64,000 nucleotides of DNA from Stagnihabitans sp038231395 (GCA_038231395.1 JBBRLL010000018.1:1-64000); one strand, 5' to 3'. Counted from the stretch's first letter, positions 40,234 to 50,127 are shown. The notes: a model not told the origin generated them from the letters alone. Translations and numbers: made by a program.

Positions 40234-42369
40234 TTACCTCTGCGCCTTTTTCTGCAATCGGCAGGCATGCAGGATCGGCTCGGTGTAACCTGAGGGCTGC
40301 GCGCGGCCTTTGAAGACCAGCGCCTGCGCTGCCTGATAGGCTATCCCGTCAAATCCCGGTGCCATTGCCACATAGGCCGCGTCACCTGCGTTCTGCCCAT
40401 CCACCAAAGTCGCCATCTTCTGCAAGGCCGCCTCGACCTGTGCCGCACTTACCACGCCATGCAGCAGCCAGTTGGCGATGTGCTGCGACGAGATCCGGCA
40501 GGTCGCCCGATCCTCCATCAGGCCGATGTCATTCAGGTCCGGCACTTTGGAGCAGCCCACCCCCTGATCGACCCACCGCACCACATAGCCCAGAATGCCC
40601 TGCGCGTTGTTCTCCACCTCACGCAACACCTGCGCCTCGGTCCATTTCTGGTAAGATGCCAGCGGAATCTCCAGAATGGTTTCCACATAGCCGCGCCTCC
40701 CGCTTGCGGCCAAGCGCTTCTGCACCGCAAACACGTCGATCTTGTGGTAATGCAGCGCGTGCAAAACCGCCGCTGTGGGCGAGGGCACCCAGGCGCAATT
40801 CGCCCCGGCCTTGGGGTGTTCGATCTTTTGTTCCAGCATCGCGGCCATCAGATCGGGTGCCGCCCACATGCCCTTGCCAATCTGCGCCCGCCCCGAAAGC
40901 CCGCATTCCAGCCCGATATCGACGTTCTGGTTCTCGTAAGCCCCGATCCATGGTTTGCGTTTGATAAAGTCTTTGCGGCTGAACGGCCCGGCCTCGATGG
41001 AGGTGTGAATTTCGTCCCCGGTCCGGTCCAGAAACCCGGTGTTGATGAAGGCCAGCCGGTTTTTCGCCGCCCGGATACATTCTTTCAGGTTGACCGAAGT
41101 GCGCCGCTCTTCATCCATCACGCCGATCTTGACGGTGTTGGGGGCCAGCCCCAGAAAGCGTTCCACCCGGCCAAAGACCGCATCGGCAAATGCCACTTCC
41201 TCTGGCCCGTGCATCTTGGGCTTGACCACGTAAATCGACCCGTGGCGCGAATTGCGCTGGCCTGCCAGATCATGCCTGGCAATCAAGACCGTGATCGCGG
41301 CATCCATCAGCCCTTCAAACACCTCCGCGCCAAAGCGGTCCAAAATGGCCGGGTTGGTCATCAGATGGCCCACATTGCGGATCCACATCAAGGCGCGGCC
41401 CTTCAGAACCACCTCGCCACCGTCCGGTGCCGTAAAGACCCGGTCCTCGTTCAGCCGTCGCGTGATCTGGCGGCCGCCCTTTTCCAGATCTGCGGTCAGC
41501 GTGCCCTGCATCAGACCAAGCCAGTTGCCATAGGCCTGCACTTTGTCCTCGGCATCGACACAGGCCACCGAGTCCTCGCAATCCATGATCGCTGAAACCG
41601 CGGCCTCCAGCACGATATCCGCCAGCAACGCCTGATCGCGCGCACCAATCGGATGGGCCCGGTCAAACACCAGTTCCACATGCAACCCGTTGTTGCGCAA
41701 CAAAACCGAGTCCGGCGCTTTTGGATTGCCGCGATAGCCGACGAACTTGTCCGGCGACACCAACGGCAGGTCATCGACCAACAAAGCCCCCTCTTTCACG
41801 TAATAGCGCCGCACGTCGGCATGGCTGGTGCCCGCAATCGGGAATGCCTCGTCCAGAAACACCCGGGCCCGCGCCACAACCCGCGCGCCGCGCCCGCGTT
41901 CATATCCGCCGACAGGTGCCACGCTGCCCATCGCATCGGTGCCGTACAGCGCGTCATACAGACTGCCCCATCGGGCGTTGGCCGCATTCACGGCGTAGCG
42001 CGCGTTGGTGATCGGCACCACAAGCTGAGGGCCGGGGACCAGCGCAATCTCGGGGTCCACTCCGGTCGTCTCAATCTGAAATGCCGCCCCCTCCGGGGCC
42101 AAATAGCCGATCTGGCGCAGAAACCCGGCATAGGCCTGCGCGTCATGCGGGGCGGCCCGGTGCGCCACATGCCAGGCGTCAATCTGCGCCTGCAAATCGT
42201 CGCGCTTCGCCAACAAGGCCCGGTTGACCGGTCCCATCTCGTGGATCAGGTCCGAAAAGCCCGCCCAAAACGCCGCAACGTCCACCCCGCTGCCCGGCAA
42301 AGCCTGGTTCTCAACAAAGCTGGCCAGAACGTCTTCAACCTGAAGTCCAGCGCGGGTGACACGAGCCAT
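40234..42369 (-). CDS. glcB: Malate synthase G
   Basis: A 711-aa enzyme condensing glyoxylate with acetyl-CoA to malate, used in glyoxylate metabolism. It begins MARVTRAGLQVEDVLASFVE. Recognisable catalytic regions are DCEDSVACVDAEDKVQAYGN, the MHGPEEVAFADAVF stretch and INTGFLDRTGDEIHTS, all as in GlcB rather than the shorter AceB. The Arg and Asp residues that hold glyoxylate and activate acetyl-CoA lie in these blocks. The ATG at 42369 was selected; the frame opening at 42546 is upstream non-coding. Monocistronic. No glyoxylate regulator gene is adjacent. Confidence 0.95.
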   Translation of the reverse strand: MARVTRAGLQVEDVLASFVENQALPGSGVDVAAFWAGFSDLIHEMGPVNRALLAKRDDLQAQIDAWHVAHRAAPHDAQAYAGFLRQIGYLAPEGAAFQIETTGVDPEIALVPGPQLVVPITNARYAVNAANARWGSLYDALYGTDAMGSVAPVGGYERGRGARVVARARVFLDEAFPIAGTSHADVRRYYVKEGALLVDDLPLVSPDKFVGYRGNPKAPDSVLLRNNGLHVELVFDRAHPIGARDQALLADIVLEAAVSAIMDCEDSVACVDAEDKVQAYGNWLGLMQGTLTADLEKGGRQITRRLNEDRVFTAPDGGEVVLKGRALMWIRNVGHLMTNPAILDRFGAEVFEGLMDAAITVLIARHDLAGQRNSRHGSIYVVKPKMHGPEEVAFADAVFGRVERFLGLAPNTVKIGVMDEERRTSVNLKECIRAAKNRLAFINTGFLDRTGDEIHTSIEAGPFSRKDFIKRKPWIGAYENQNVDIGLECGLSGRAQIGKGMWAAPDLMAAMLEQKIEHPKAGANCAWVPSPTAAVLHALHYHKIDVFAVQKRLAASGRRGYVETILEIPLASYQKWTEAQVLREVENNAQGILGYVVRWVDQGVGCSKVPDLNDIGLMEDRATCRISSQHIANWLLHGVVSAAQVEAALQKMATLVDGQNAGDAAYVAMAPGFDGIAYQAAQALVFKGRAQPSGYTEPILHACRLQKKAQR

Positions 42370-42561
42370 GGTAATTCTCCCAAAAAGCAAGGTCATCAGA
42401 CAGGAAAGCCAAAGCCTCCGCAAGCCAACCGCCGTGCTTGCAAAACAGAAGCACCAACAACGATCTGGCGATAATCCTATGGTAGGCCATTCAACAATGA
42501 TCGCATGACACCACGCAGAAGGGCGTGACACCCTCGCGCCGGCCAAAGCCTTACGCCGCCC

Positions 42562-44799
42562 TTAAATGTCCAGCCCTGCCAGGTAATCCATCAGCGCCGG
42601 TCTGACACTTTCGTGCCCTTCTTCGCGCGCCTGATCCATCACCGCCCGCGCAGCACCGATGTCGGCTACCCGCATCAGCGCCTTGACCGGGCCGATGGAC
42701 GCGGGCCGCATCGACAGGACGCGCAAACCCATGGCGGCAAGCGCCAAAGCCTCGATCGGGCGACCGGCATCCTCGCCACAAAACGACAGTTTGGTGCCAT
42801 AGGGCGCGCAGCGCTGCACGATATGCTCAATAAAGCCCAGGAAAGAGACGTTCAGCACGTCATAGCGCTTGCGCACCCGCTCATTCTCGCGGTCTGCGGC
42901 AAAGAAGAATTGCTTCAGATCGTTGCCGCCGATGCTGATGAAATCGGCCAGACGGAAGAAGTCGTCCGGCGCATAGGCCAAAGACGGGGTTTCCAGCATG
43001 GCTCCGATCTGGATATCGGAAGGCACCGGATGGCCCAGACTTTTCTCACGGTGAACCTCGCGCAGAACGTGGCTGCGCGCGGATTTGAACTCGCCAAACT
43101 CGCTGATGAATGGGAACATCACCTGTAACGCCCGGCCATTGGCGGCCCGCAGCAGGGCCTGCACCTGCATCCGCAACACGCCCGGTTTGTCCAGACCGAC
43201 CCGGATCGCCCGCCACCCCATCGCCGGGTTGGGTTCATCATTCGGCTTCATATAGGGCAGCACCTTGTCTGACCCGATGTCCAGCGTGCGAAAGGCCACC
43301 GGCTTGCCTTTGGCCGCATCCATCACCCGGGCGTACAAGGTGGCCAATTCAGCGCGCTGCGGCATCTTGTTGCGGATCAGAAATTGCAGTTCGGTGCGAA
43401 ACAGGCCGACCGCTTCTGCCCCGGACCCCACCAGCGAGGGCAGGTCAGCCATCAGCCCGGCATTCATCTGAAGTTCCAGCCGAACGCCGTCTGTGGTCAG
43501 CGCGGGCAGGTCGCGCAGGCTGGCATAGCGTTTCTGCGCCTCGGCCTGCATGGCGATCTTGTCGCGAAAGCTGCGGGCGATGGTTTCCTCGGGCCGCAGG
43601 TGAACAATCCCCTGATCGCCGTCCACCAGAATGGCGTTGCCGTTCAGCGCCTCTGTCGCGATGCCCTTGGCATGGATCACCATGGGAATGGCCAGCGCGC
43701 GCGCCACCACGGCGGCGTGGCTGCCGACCGAGCCTTCTTCCAGCACCACGCCTTTCAGCCTGCGGCCATAGTCCAAAAGTTCGGCAGGCCCGATATTGCG
43801 CGCCACCAGCACCGGGTTTTCCGGCATGGCAGCACCGGTGTCCTTGCCCTGACCGGTCAGGATGCGCAAAAGCCGGTTGGAGAGGTCGTCAAGGTCATGC
43901 AACCGCTCACGCAGATAGGTATCCTCGACCTGCTCCAGCCGGTTGCGGGCGGTGGATTGCTCTTTTTCCACGGCAGCCTCGGCAGACAGGCCGCGCTGGA
44001 TATCCTCCTCCATCCGGCGCAGCCAGCCACGCGAATGGGCGAACATGCGGTAGGCTTCAAGGACCGCCTTCTGGTCCTTGTCCAGACTTTCGGCCTCCAA
44101 AAGATCATCAACCGAGACGCGCAGGACACTGACAGCCTCGCGGATCCGGTCAATCTCCAGCAAGGGATCGTCGGCCACCGGGTTGGTGATGACAACGCGC
44201 GGCTCATGCAGCCAGACCCGGCCTTCGGCAGCGCCCTCCTGTCCGGACGTGCCGCGAAACAGGATCGGCTGCTTGTGCAGACCGATGCCATCATCGCCGC
44301 CAAAAGCCCCCAGTTCCGCCATCTCTGCCAGAACCATGGCCACGACTTCGATGGCGTCAATCTCATCCTCGGAATAGGTGCGGGCGTCTTTCGATTGCAG
44401 GACGAGAACGCCCAGCCGTTCGCCAACCCGCTGGATCGGTACGCCAAGGAAAGAGGAATAAATCTCTTCCCCGGTCTCTGGCATGAAGCGAAAGCCCTTT
44501 TCGGCGGGGGCGTTGGCGGTGTTCACCGGCTGGCCCAGCCTTGCAACCCGGCCCACCAGACCTTCGCCCAGCTTCATCCGGGTCTTGTGGACCGCATCCT
44601 GTTTCAGACCCTCGGTCGCACATAGTTCCAGAGTTTCGGCATCTCGGAACAGGTAGATCGAGCACACCTCGGTCCCCATCGAATCCGCAATGATATGGGT
44701 GATGCGGTCGAGCCGGTCCTGCCCCTTGTCGGGCGTGCCCAGAACATCGCGCAAACGGCGCAAAAGCTTGCGGCTGTCGCTTTCCTTGCGGTCGGCCAT
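42562..44799 (-). CDS. ptsP: PEP-protein phosphotransferase PtsP (EI-Ntr)
   Basis: A 745-aa enzyme I paralogue of the nitrogen-related phosphotransfer system. An N-terminal GAF domain (about residues 1-155; LDRITHIIADSMGTEVCSIY) precedes the EI N-domain, with the phosphorylated His in EGSVGSHAAVVARALAIP, and the PEP-binding barrel (ISIGGNDLKQFFFAADREN). It passes phosphate to NPr and EIIA-Ntr, which regulate carbon, nitrogen and potassium balance. Length is normal for GAF-fused PtsP. AAGGGG precedes the ATG. It lies downstream of lysC, 199 nt away with a REP copy between, the usual neighbour order in this group. Confidence 0.95.
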   Translation of the reverse strand: MADRKESDSRKLLRRLRDVLGTPDKGQDRLDRITHIIADSMGTEVCSIYLFRDAETLELCATEGLKQDAVHKTRMKLGEGLVGRVARLGQPVNTANAPAEKGFRFMPETGEEIYSSFLGVPIQRVGERLGVLVLQSKDARTYSEDEIDAIEVVAMVLAEMAELGAFGGDDGIGLHKQPILFRGTSGQEGAAEGRVWLHEPRVVITNPVADDPLLEIDRIREAVSVLRVSVDDLLEAESLDKDQKAVLEAYRMFAHSRGWLRRMEEDIQRGLSAEAAVEKEQSTARNRLEQVEDTYLRERLHDLDDLSNRLLRILTGQGKDTGAAMPENPVLVARNIGPAELLDYGRRLKGVVLEEGSVGSHAAVVARALAIPMVIHAKGIATEALNGNAILVDGDQGIVHLRPEETIARSFRDKIAMQAEAQKRYASLRDLPALTTDGVRLELQMNAGLMADLPSLVGSGAEAVGLFRTELQFLIRNKMPQRAELATLYARVMDAAKGKPVAFRTLDIGSDKVLPYMKPNDEPNPAMGWRAIRVGLDKPGVLRMQVQALLRAANGRALQVMFPFISEFGEFKSARSHVLREVHREKSLGHPVPSDIQIGAMLETPSLAYAPDDFFRLADFISIGGNDLKQFFFAADRENERVRKRYDVLNVSFLGFIEHIVQRCAPYGTKLSFCGEDAGRPIEALALAAMGLRVLSMRPASIGPVKALMRVADIGAARAVMDQAREEGHESVRPALMDYLAGLDI

Positions 44800-44953
44800 G
44801 CTGTCCCCTTCACCGCCCGGCGCATTTTATCGCGGACCTGAGGTCTTTATCACCGCCTTCGTGTCGCGGCGAAAGGGGCGAGGTGCCGGAATTTGCACCA
44901 TGCGGGCGGGAAAAGCTGCGGACTGTCGCGGATTTCAGGACAAACGCCGCAGA

Positions 44954-44977
44954 CATGGGCAGATTGCCCATCCTACC
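44954..44977 (+). repeat. REP palindrome, copy 6
   Basis: ATGGGC and GCCCAT arms around AGATT, with CCTACC following; the first base is C instead of G. It sits 22 nt from the lysC stop in the gap before ptsP, as copies 1 and 3 sit after gene ends. Confidence 0.82.
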
Positions 44978-44998
44978 TTTGCCCGGGGCTGGGATGGT

Positions 44999-46261
44999 TC
45001 AGTTGCCGGCCTTGTCCAGATCAAACGCGTCATGCAGGGCTTGCACGGCCAATTCCATGTATTTGCGGTCGATCAGGACCGATATCTTGATCTCGGATGT
45101 GGAGATGACCTTGATGTTGACATTCTCGGACGCCAAGGAGGCGAACATCTTGGCCGCAACCCCGGCGTGGCTGCGCATTCCGATGCCCACGACCGAGATC
45201 TTGGCCACGTCGCTGTCGGTCACCAACCGGGCGTAGGCGAATTTGCCGGCACCCTGGGCGTCCTCGATCGCCTTCTTGGCGCGGATCACCTGATTGGTCG
45301 GGCAGGAAAACGTCATGTCGGTATAGGCGCGCTTGTCGGTCGGGTCGTCATGTTCGGAGATATTCTGCACGATCATGTCGACGTTGACCCCGGCATCAGC
45401 CAAAGGCCCGAAGATGGCAGCGGCGATGCCGGGCCGATCCTCCACCCGCACCAGCGTCATTTTCGCTTCGTCGCGTGAAAAGGCCACGCCAGAGACGACT
45501 TTCGATTCCATGATTTCATCCTCGTCGCAGACCAAAGTTCCAGAAGTCTCATCCGTCTCCTCAAACGAGGACAGCACCCGCAGCCGCACCTTGTAGCGCA
45601 TCGCCAGTTCGACGGAGCGGGTTTGCAGGACCTTGGCACCAAGCGAGGCCAGTTCCAGCATTTCCTCGAACGCGATCCGGTCCAGTTTGCGCGCCTTTTC
45701 GGACACGCGCGGATCGGTGGTGTAGACGCCGTCCACATCGGTATAAATATCGCAGCGTTCCGCGCCAAAGGCCGCCGCAAAGGCCACGGCCGTGGTGTCA
45801 GACCCGCCACGGCCCAAGGTGGTGATCCGCCCCTCTGGACTGACGCCCTGAAACCCTGCCACCACGGCAACCTTGAAACCTTCGCCAAACTTGGCGTTGA
45901 TATTGTCGCGCGGAATACTGACGAACCGGGCCGAGGAATGCGCCGACGTCGTGTTGATCGGCACTTGCCAGCCCTGCCATGACCGCGCCGGAACACCGAT
46001 TTCCTGCAACCGCAGCGCCATCAACCCCGCCGTCACATTCTCACCCGCCGAAACCACCGCATCATATTCGCGGGCGTCATAGAGTTTGGAGGTGCCCTCG
46101 ACCCAACCCACCAGTTCGTTGGTCTTGCCCGACATGGCAGAGACGATCACGATGACCTCGAAACCGCGCGCCACCTCGGCCTGCACCTTCCTGGCGGCGT
46201 TCTCGATCCGCTCAATCGTGGCGACCGAGGTGCCACCGAATTTCATCACCAGAAGTGGCAT
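44999..46261 (-). CDS. lysC: Aspartate kinase
   Basis: A 420-aa cytoplasmic kinase catalysing the first step of the aspartate pathway to lysine, threonine and methionine. It begins MPLLVMKFGGTSVATIERIE with the KFGGTS nucleotide motif, and has GRGGSDTTAVAFAAAFGAER and IYTDVDGVYTTDPR as in the family. Two ACT regulatory domains occupy the C-terminal third (VRVEDRPGIAAAIFGPLADA and VVGIGMRSHAGVAAKMFASL), so feedback inhibition by lysine and/or threonine is expected. It lies in the same orientation as ptsP. The 272-nt gap to purD upstream must contain the promoter; nothing else is visible there. Confidence 0.96.
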   Translation of the reverse strand: MPLLVMKFGGTSVATIERIENAARKVQAEVARGFEVIVIVSAMSGKTNELVGWVEGTSKLYDAREYDAVVSAGENVTAGLMALRLQEIGVPARSWQGWQVPINTTSAHSSARFVSIPRDNINAKFGEGFKVAVVAGFQGVSPEGRITTLGRGGSDTTAVAFAAAFGAERCDIYTDVDGVYTTDPRVSEKARKLDRIAFEEMLELASLGAKVLQTRSVELAMRYKVRLRVLSSFEETDETSGTLVCDEDEIMESKVVSGVAFSRDEAKMTLVRVEDRPGIAAAIFGPLADAGVNVDMIVQNISEHDDPTDKRAYTDMTFSCPTNQVIRAKKAIEDAQGAGKFAYARLVTDSDVAKISVVGIGMRSHAGVAAKMFASLASENVNIKVISTSEIKISVLIDRKYMELAVQALHDAFDLDKAGN

Positions 46262-46533
46262 GGTCGTGTCCTTCGCATCGTCTTGGCAAAGCCATCGTCA
46301 GCAACCGCCTTCGCAAAATCGGCTGCTTCATAGCAGATGGCGGGGCAGGGGCAAGCGGGGCCAACCTTGCGTGAAGGTTTCGTGACGTGGGTCCAAAGGT
46401 GATCTGGCGCAACCCGATCCCGGATTTGGGGGAGGGATCGTTGGGACGACCTTGAAAGGTTGGTGGAATGCCGGTCAAAGCGACCAGCGTTTTCGATGTG
46501 ACGCTGACCTTTAAGGGACCACCACCTCGGCCT

Positions 46534-47796
46534 TTACAACCCGCGCCACCCGATGTCGCTGCGGCAAAACCCCTCGGGCCAATTCACATGGTCCAGCATC
46601 GCATAGGCCCGGTTGCGCGCCTCCGCCAGACTTGCGCCGCGCGCGGTGATGTTCAGAACCCGACCGCCATTGGCAAGGATTTGGCCATCGCTTGCCATCG
46701 TGCCCGCGTGAAAGCACATATGCCGGCTGTCCTCTGGCAACCGCTTCAACCCGTGGATGACCGAGCCTTTTTCAAAAGCCCCCGGATAGCCCTTGGCGGC
46801 CATCACCACCGTCAAGGCATGGTCATCCGCCCAGTTGACCCTGGCCTGATCAAGCTGCCCTTCGGCGCAGGCCAAAAGCAGGTCCAAGGCCTGCGCCCCC
46901 AGCCGCATCATCAGAACCTGACACTCCGGATCGCCAAAGCGGGCGTTGTATTCCACCAGCCGGGCCCGTCCATCTTCAATCATCAGCCCGGCATAGAGGA
47001 CCCCTTGATAGGGTGTTTCGCGCCGCGCCATCTCCCGGATCGTCGGCAGCACAATCTCTGCCATCGCCTGGCGCTGAATGGCGTCGGTCAGCACAGGCGC
47101 GGGCGAATATGCCCCCATCCCGCCGGTGTTCGGCCCGGTGTCGCCGTCAAAGGCGCGCTTGTGGTCCTGCGCGGTGCCAATGGGCAAAGCGTTGACGCCA
47201 TCGGTGAGGATGAAAAAGCTGGCCTCCTCGCCCGCCATGAAGTCCTCGATGACAACTTCCGCTCCTGCCGTGCCAAACTCGCCGCCAAACATGTCGTCAA
47301 CCGTGTCCAAAGCCTCCGCCTCAGTCATGGCGACGATGACGCCCTTGCCCGCCGCCAGTCCATCCGCCTTCACGACAATCGGCGCACCTTTGGCCCGGAT
47401 ATAATCTTTCGCCGGACCTGCCGACCTGAACCGCGCATAGCCCGCCGTTGGCGCACCACAGGCATCGCAAATCTCTTTGGTGAACGCCTTTGACGCCTCC
47501 AGCCGCGCCGCCTTTGCACTTGGCCCAAAGGTCAGGATGCCCGCTGCCCGCAACGTATCTGCCACCCCGGCGGCAAGCGGAGCCTCTGGCCCGACAATCA
47601 CGAAATCCACTGCGTTTTCGGCGCAAAATGCAACGACCGCACTGCCGTCCAGGATGTCAATTGCAGCAACCTCCGCCAACTGCGCGATGCCGGCATTGCC
47701 GGGCGCTACGATCAGCCGGTCGGTCTTGGGGTTCTGCTTGATGGCCCAGGCCAGGGCGTGTTCGCGCCCGCCGCTGCCAAGGATAAGGATGTTCAT
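46534..47796 (-). CDS. purD: Phosphoribosylamine-glycine ligase
   Basis: A 420-aa ATP-grasp enzyme for the second step of purine synthesis (GAR synthetase). It begins MNILILGSGGREHALAWAIK with the expected GSGGREHA motif. The ATP-grasp core has APIVVKADGLAAGKGVIVAM, then GPNTGGMGAYSPAPVLTD and RFGDPECQVLMMRL. The ATG at 47796 gives a normal N-terminus; the open frame to 48096 overlaps xseA on the other strand and is not coding. The divergent xseA starts 64 nt away. Confidence 0.97.
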   Translation of the reverse strand: MNILILGSGGREHALAWAIKQNPKTDRLIVAPGNAGIAQLAEVAAIDILDGSAVVAFCAENAVDFVIVGPEAPLAAGVADTLRAAGILTFGPSAKAARLEASKAFTKEICDACGAPTAGYARFRSAGPAKDYIRAKGAPIVVKADGLAAGKGVIVAMTEAEALDTVDDMFGGEFGTAGAEVVIEDFMAGEEASFFILTDGVNALPIGTAQDHKRAFDGDTGPNTGGMGAYSPAPVLTDAIQRQAMAEIVLPTIREMARRETPYQGVLYAGLMIEDGRARLVEYNARFGDPECQVLMMRLGAQALDLLLACAEGQLDQARVNWADDHALTVVMAAKGYPGAFEKGSVIHGLKRLPEDSRHMCFHAGTMASDGQILANGGRVLNITARGASLAEARNRAYAMLDHVNWPEGFCRSDIGWRGL

Positions 47797-47860
47797 GGCT
47801 TTGCCCCCGCTTGGCCTTCGTTGGTTTGCGTCATAAGGTGGGGGGGCAGCGGAGGCAACC

Positions 47861-49567
47861 ATGGCTTTGTTCGAAGACGACGACCCACCGGCCAGCTCAA
47901 GACCCCGCAAAGGCACCCGTGATCTCGTGGCGGCTCCGGTCGCAGGCGCAGTGGCCGACGCGACTGGTGGCCCATCAGCCAGTCTATCTGCCAGTCCATC
48001 GGGCAGTCCATCTGCCGGTCCATCTGCGGGGATCATGTCCGGCAACAGCCCGGAATACACCGTCTCGGAACTCTCCGGCGCGGTCCAACGGATCATCGAG
48101 GGTGAGTTCGGCCTGATCAGGGTGCGCGGCGAGGTGGGGCGTGTGTCCCGACCGGCCTCTGGTCACCTGTATTTCGACCTGAAAGATGACCGAAATGTCA
48201 TCGCGGCCATCGCCTGGAAGGGTCAGGTCGCCAAGATGCAGGTCAGGCCGGAAGAGGGGATGGAGGTCGTGGCCACTGGCCGGATGACCACCTTTCCCGG
48301 CCAGTCGAAATACCAGATGATCGTGGAGGATGTGGCCCCTGCCGGCGTCGGTGCCCTGATGGCCATGTTGGAAAAGCGCAAGGCAGCCCTAAGCGCCGAG
48401 GGTCTGTTCGACCCCGCCCGCAAGAAACCCATTCCCTATCTGCCAACGGTGATCGGCGTGGTGACCTCGCCGTCCGGGGCCGTCATCCGCGACATCCTGC
48501 ACCGCTTGCGTGACCGCTTTCCGCGCCACGTGCTGATCTGGCCGGTGGCTGTGCAGGGCCAGAACTGCGCCGCCGAGGTTGCAGCCGCCATCCGCGGTTT
48601 CAACGCTCTTGAACCGGGCGGAAAAATCCCGCGCCCCGATCTGATCATCGTCGCACGGGGCGGCGGCAGTCTTGAAGACCTGTGGGGCTTTAACGAGGAA
48701 ATCGTGGTGCGGGCCGCCGCCGCCTCAAAAATCCCGCTGATCTCTGCCGTGGGCCACGAGACCGATACCACCCTCATCGACTACGCCGCCGACCTGCGCG
48801 CCCCAACGCCGACCGCTGCCGCCGAAATGGCGGTGCCGGTGCGTGCCGACCTGTTGGCCACCGTGGCTGACCTTGCCGCCAGACAATCGCGTGCCAGCCG
48901 CGCCCTTCTGGACCGGCGGGGTCAACGCCTGCGTGATCTGGCCCGCGCGCTGCCCCGGTTGGACGCCCTGCTGTCGGGTCCCCGCCAACGCCACGACGCC
49001 GCGACCCAACGGCTTGGAGGTGCGCTGTCGCTTGCCACCTCGCGCAAACGCGCCCGGTTTGAGGCGCTGGCGTCCCCACTCCGCCCCGCCTTGCTGATGG
49101 GTCTGATCCAGCGCAGCGCGGCCTCACTTCGCCAGACCACTGCCAACCTGAACGCCCGCGCCGACCTGCGTCTGGAACGCGCGCGCACAGGCGTTGACAA
49201 ATGGGCCTCGCGTCTGGCTCCCGCGCTAACCCGCCTGATTGCGACCTCTGCCCGTGACATCGCCAAGGAGCGTGAGCGGTTGTCTGCTGTTGCCCTGCGG
49301 CTTGACGCTGCCCCGGCCAATCGCCTGAGCAACCTTGCCGCCCGGCTTGAGGCGCTTGACCGCACCCGGCAAACCCTTGGCTACGGCGAAACCCTCCGGC
49401 GCGGCTATGCGGTTGTGTGGGGCGACGGCGCGGTCGTCACCACCAAGGCCGCCGCCGAAGCAGCGCAAGTGCTGGAGATTGAATTTCAGGATGGCCGCAT
49501 GACGCCAAAACCCGCTGCCAAAAAGCCGAAAGCCGTCGAAAAGCCCACACAAGGCAGCTTGTTCTGA
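47861..49567 (+). CDS. xseA: Exodeoxyribonuclease VII large subunit
   Basis: A 568-aa catalytic subunit of exonuclease VII, which with XseB degrades single-stranded DNA. The OB-fold begins YTVSELSGAVQRIIEGEFGL near residue 67. The nuclease core carries VIGVVTSPSGAVIRDILHRL, VARGGGSLEDLWGFNEE and SAVGHETDTTLIDYAADLRA; a long coiled-coil segment rich in Arg and Ala follows. Uncommonly, the OB-fold is preceded by about 60 residues of low complexity encoded partly by a 12-bp minisatellite (47971-48030). CGGAGG sits just before the ATG. If the first ATG were not used, the internal ATG at 48034 (MSGNSPEYTVSEL) would give a conventional protein. Confidence 0.94.
   Translation: MALFEDDDPPASSRPRKGTRDLVAAPVAGAVADATGGPSASLSASPSGSPSAGPSAGIMSGNSPEYTVSELSGAVQRIIEGEFGLIRVRGEVGRVSRPASGHLYFDLKDDRNVIAAIAWKGQVAKMQVRPEEGMEVVATGRMTTFPGQSKYQMIVEDVAPAGVGALMAMLEKRKAALSAEGLFDPARKKPIPYLPTVIGVVTSPSGAVIRDILHRLRDRFPRHVLIWPVAVQGQNCAAEVAAAIRGFNALEPGGKIPRPDLIIVARGGGSLEDLWGFNEEIVVRAAAASKIPLISAVGHETDTTLIDYAADLRAPTPTAAAEMAVPVRADLLATVADLAARQSRASRALLDRRGQRLRDLARALPRLDALLSGPRQRHDAATQRLGGALSLATSRKRARFEALASPLRPALLMGLIQRSAASLRQTTANLNARADLRLERARTGVDKWASRLAPALTRLIATSARDIAKERERLSAVALRLDAAPANRLSNLAARLEALDRTRQTLGYGETLRRGYAVVWGDGAVVTTKAAAEAAQVLEIEFQDGRMTPKPAAKKPKAVEKPTQGSLF
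47971..48030 (+). repeat. 12-bp minisatellite in xseA
   Basis: Five 12-bp units of consensus TCCATCTGCCAG (first CCCATCAGCCAG, last TCCATCTGCGGG) encode a PSASLSASPSGSPSAGPSAG tract. Units vary by one to three bases. Gain or loss of a unit keeps the reading frame, so length polymorphism between strains is likely. Confidence 0.88.
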
Positions 49568-49701
49568 CGGGTCAGTGCGCTGGCGATCTAATCGCGGCTT
49601 TGGCTGACCTCGGCTGCCAGCCACGGCCGCTGAGACGCGCGGTCAATGCAACGATGGTCTGGAAAAGGTTTGCGGGGCCGAAAGGGCAACCACCCAAGCC
49701 T

Positions 49702-50127
49702 TCAGACACCTACGCGTGGTCCCGGGCACTGCATTGGCGCATTGGTCTGGGCGACTTCTGACAATGCGGTCGGACCGCCACCGATGTAAACCGCCACCAG
49801 ACCAGCCGTGCCCAGATAGAATTGCCAGCAGTTCTGCTCCGGGCTGTCGGAGTAGACAAAGCAGATTTGCGGCCCGTTGCCAGCGGCGGGTCCTTCGGTC
49901 CAGGTGCCGTATTGGCAAGGCTGATCGGTAAAGGCCCAGACAACCTGATGGTCCGGCAGATATTCCTCTTGCCCCCAAACCTGACCGCCTTCGGCATAGG
50001 TCAGGGTCTTGCCGATGGCGTAAGCCTCAAACTGGGTCGCACTCAGCGGCGCGCCAAGTTGCGCTGAGGGCGGGTCAGCCAGCGCGGGCAGCGGGATGAG
50101 GCATAAAGCCAGAACAATGCGTTTCAT
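49702..50127 (-). CDS. Secreted hypothetical protein
   Basis: A 141-aa protein with a clear signal peptide (MKRIVLALCLIPLPALA, cleavage before DPPS). The mature 124 residues have four Cys, suggesting two disulfides, and repeated aromatic positions (QVVWAFTDQPCQYGTWTEGP). The family is not recognised. It lies 36 nt downstream of the AlkB-like gene in the same orientation and may be co-transcribed with it. The ~130 nt to xseA hold nothing notable. Confidence 0.75.
   Translation of the reverse strand: MKRIVLALCLIPLPALADPPSAQLGAPLSATQFEAYAIGKTLTYAEGGQVWGQEEYLPDHQVVWAFTDQPCQYGTWTEGPAAGNGPQICFVYSDSPEQNCWQFYLGTAGLVAVYIGGGPTALSEVAQTNAPMQCPGPRVGV

Noticed and set aside
40459..41595. Frame of 378 codons opposite glcB
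   Set aside because: The glcB frame on the other strand is full of recognised motifs; the opposite translation has none and no ribosome site.
43110..44625. Two long plus-strand frames opposite ptsP
   Set aside because: Arg/Pro-rich and His/Gln-rich translations typical of shadow frames; ptsP is certain on the minus strand.
46468..47493. Plus-strand frame of 341 codons over purD
   Set aside because: Antisense to purD, which has ATP-grasp motifs throughout.
47971..48030. CRISPR-like array
   Set aside because: Units are contiguous with no spacers and lie in a coding frame; it is a minisatellite.
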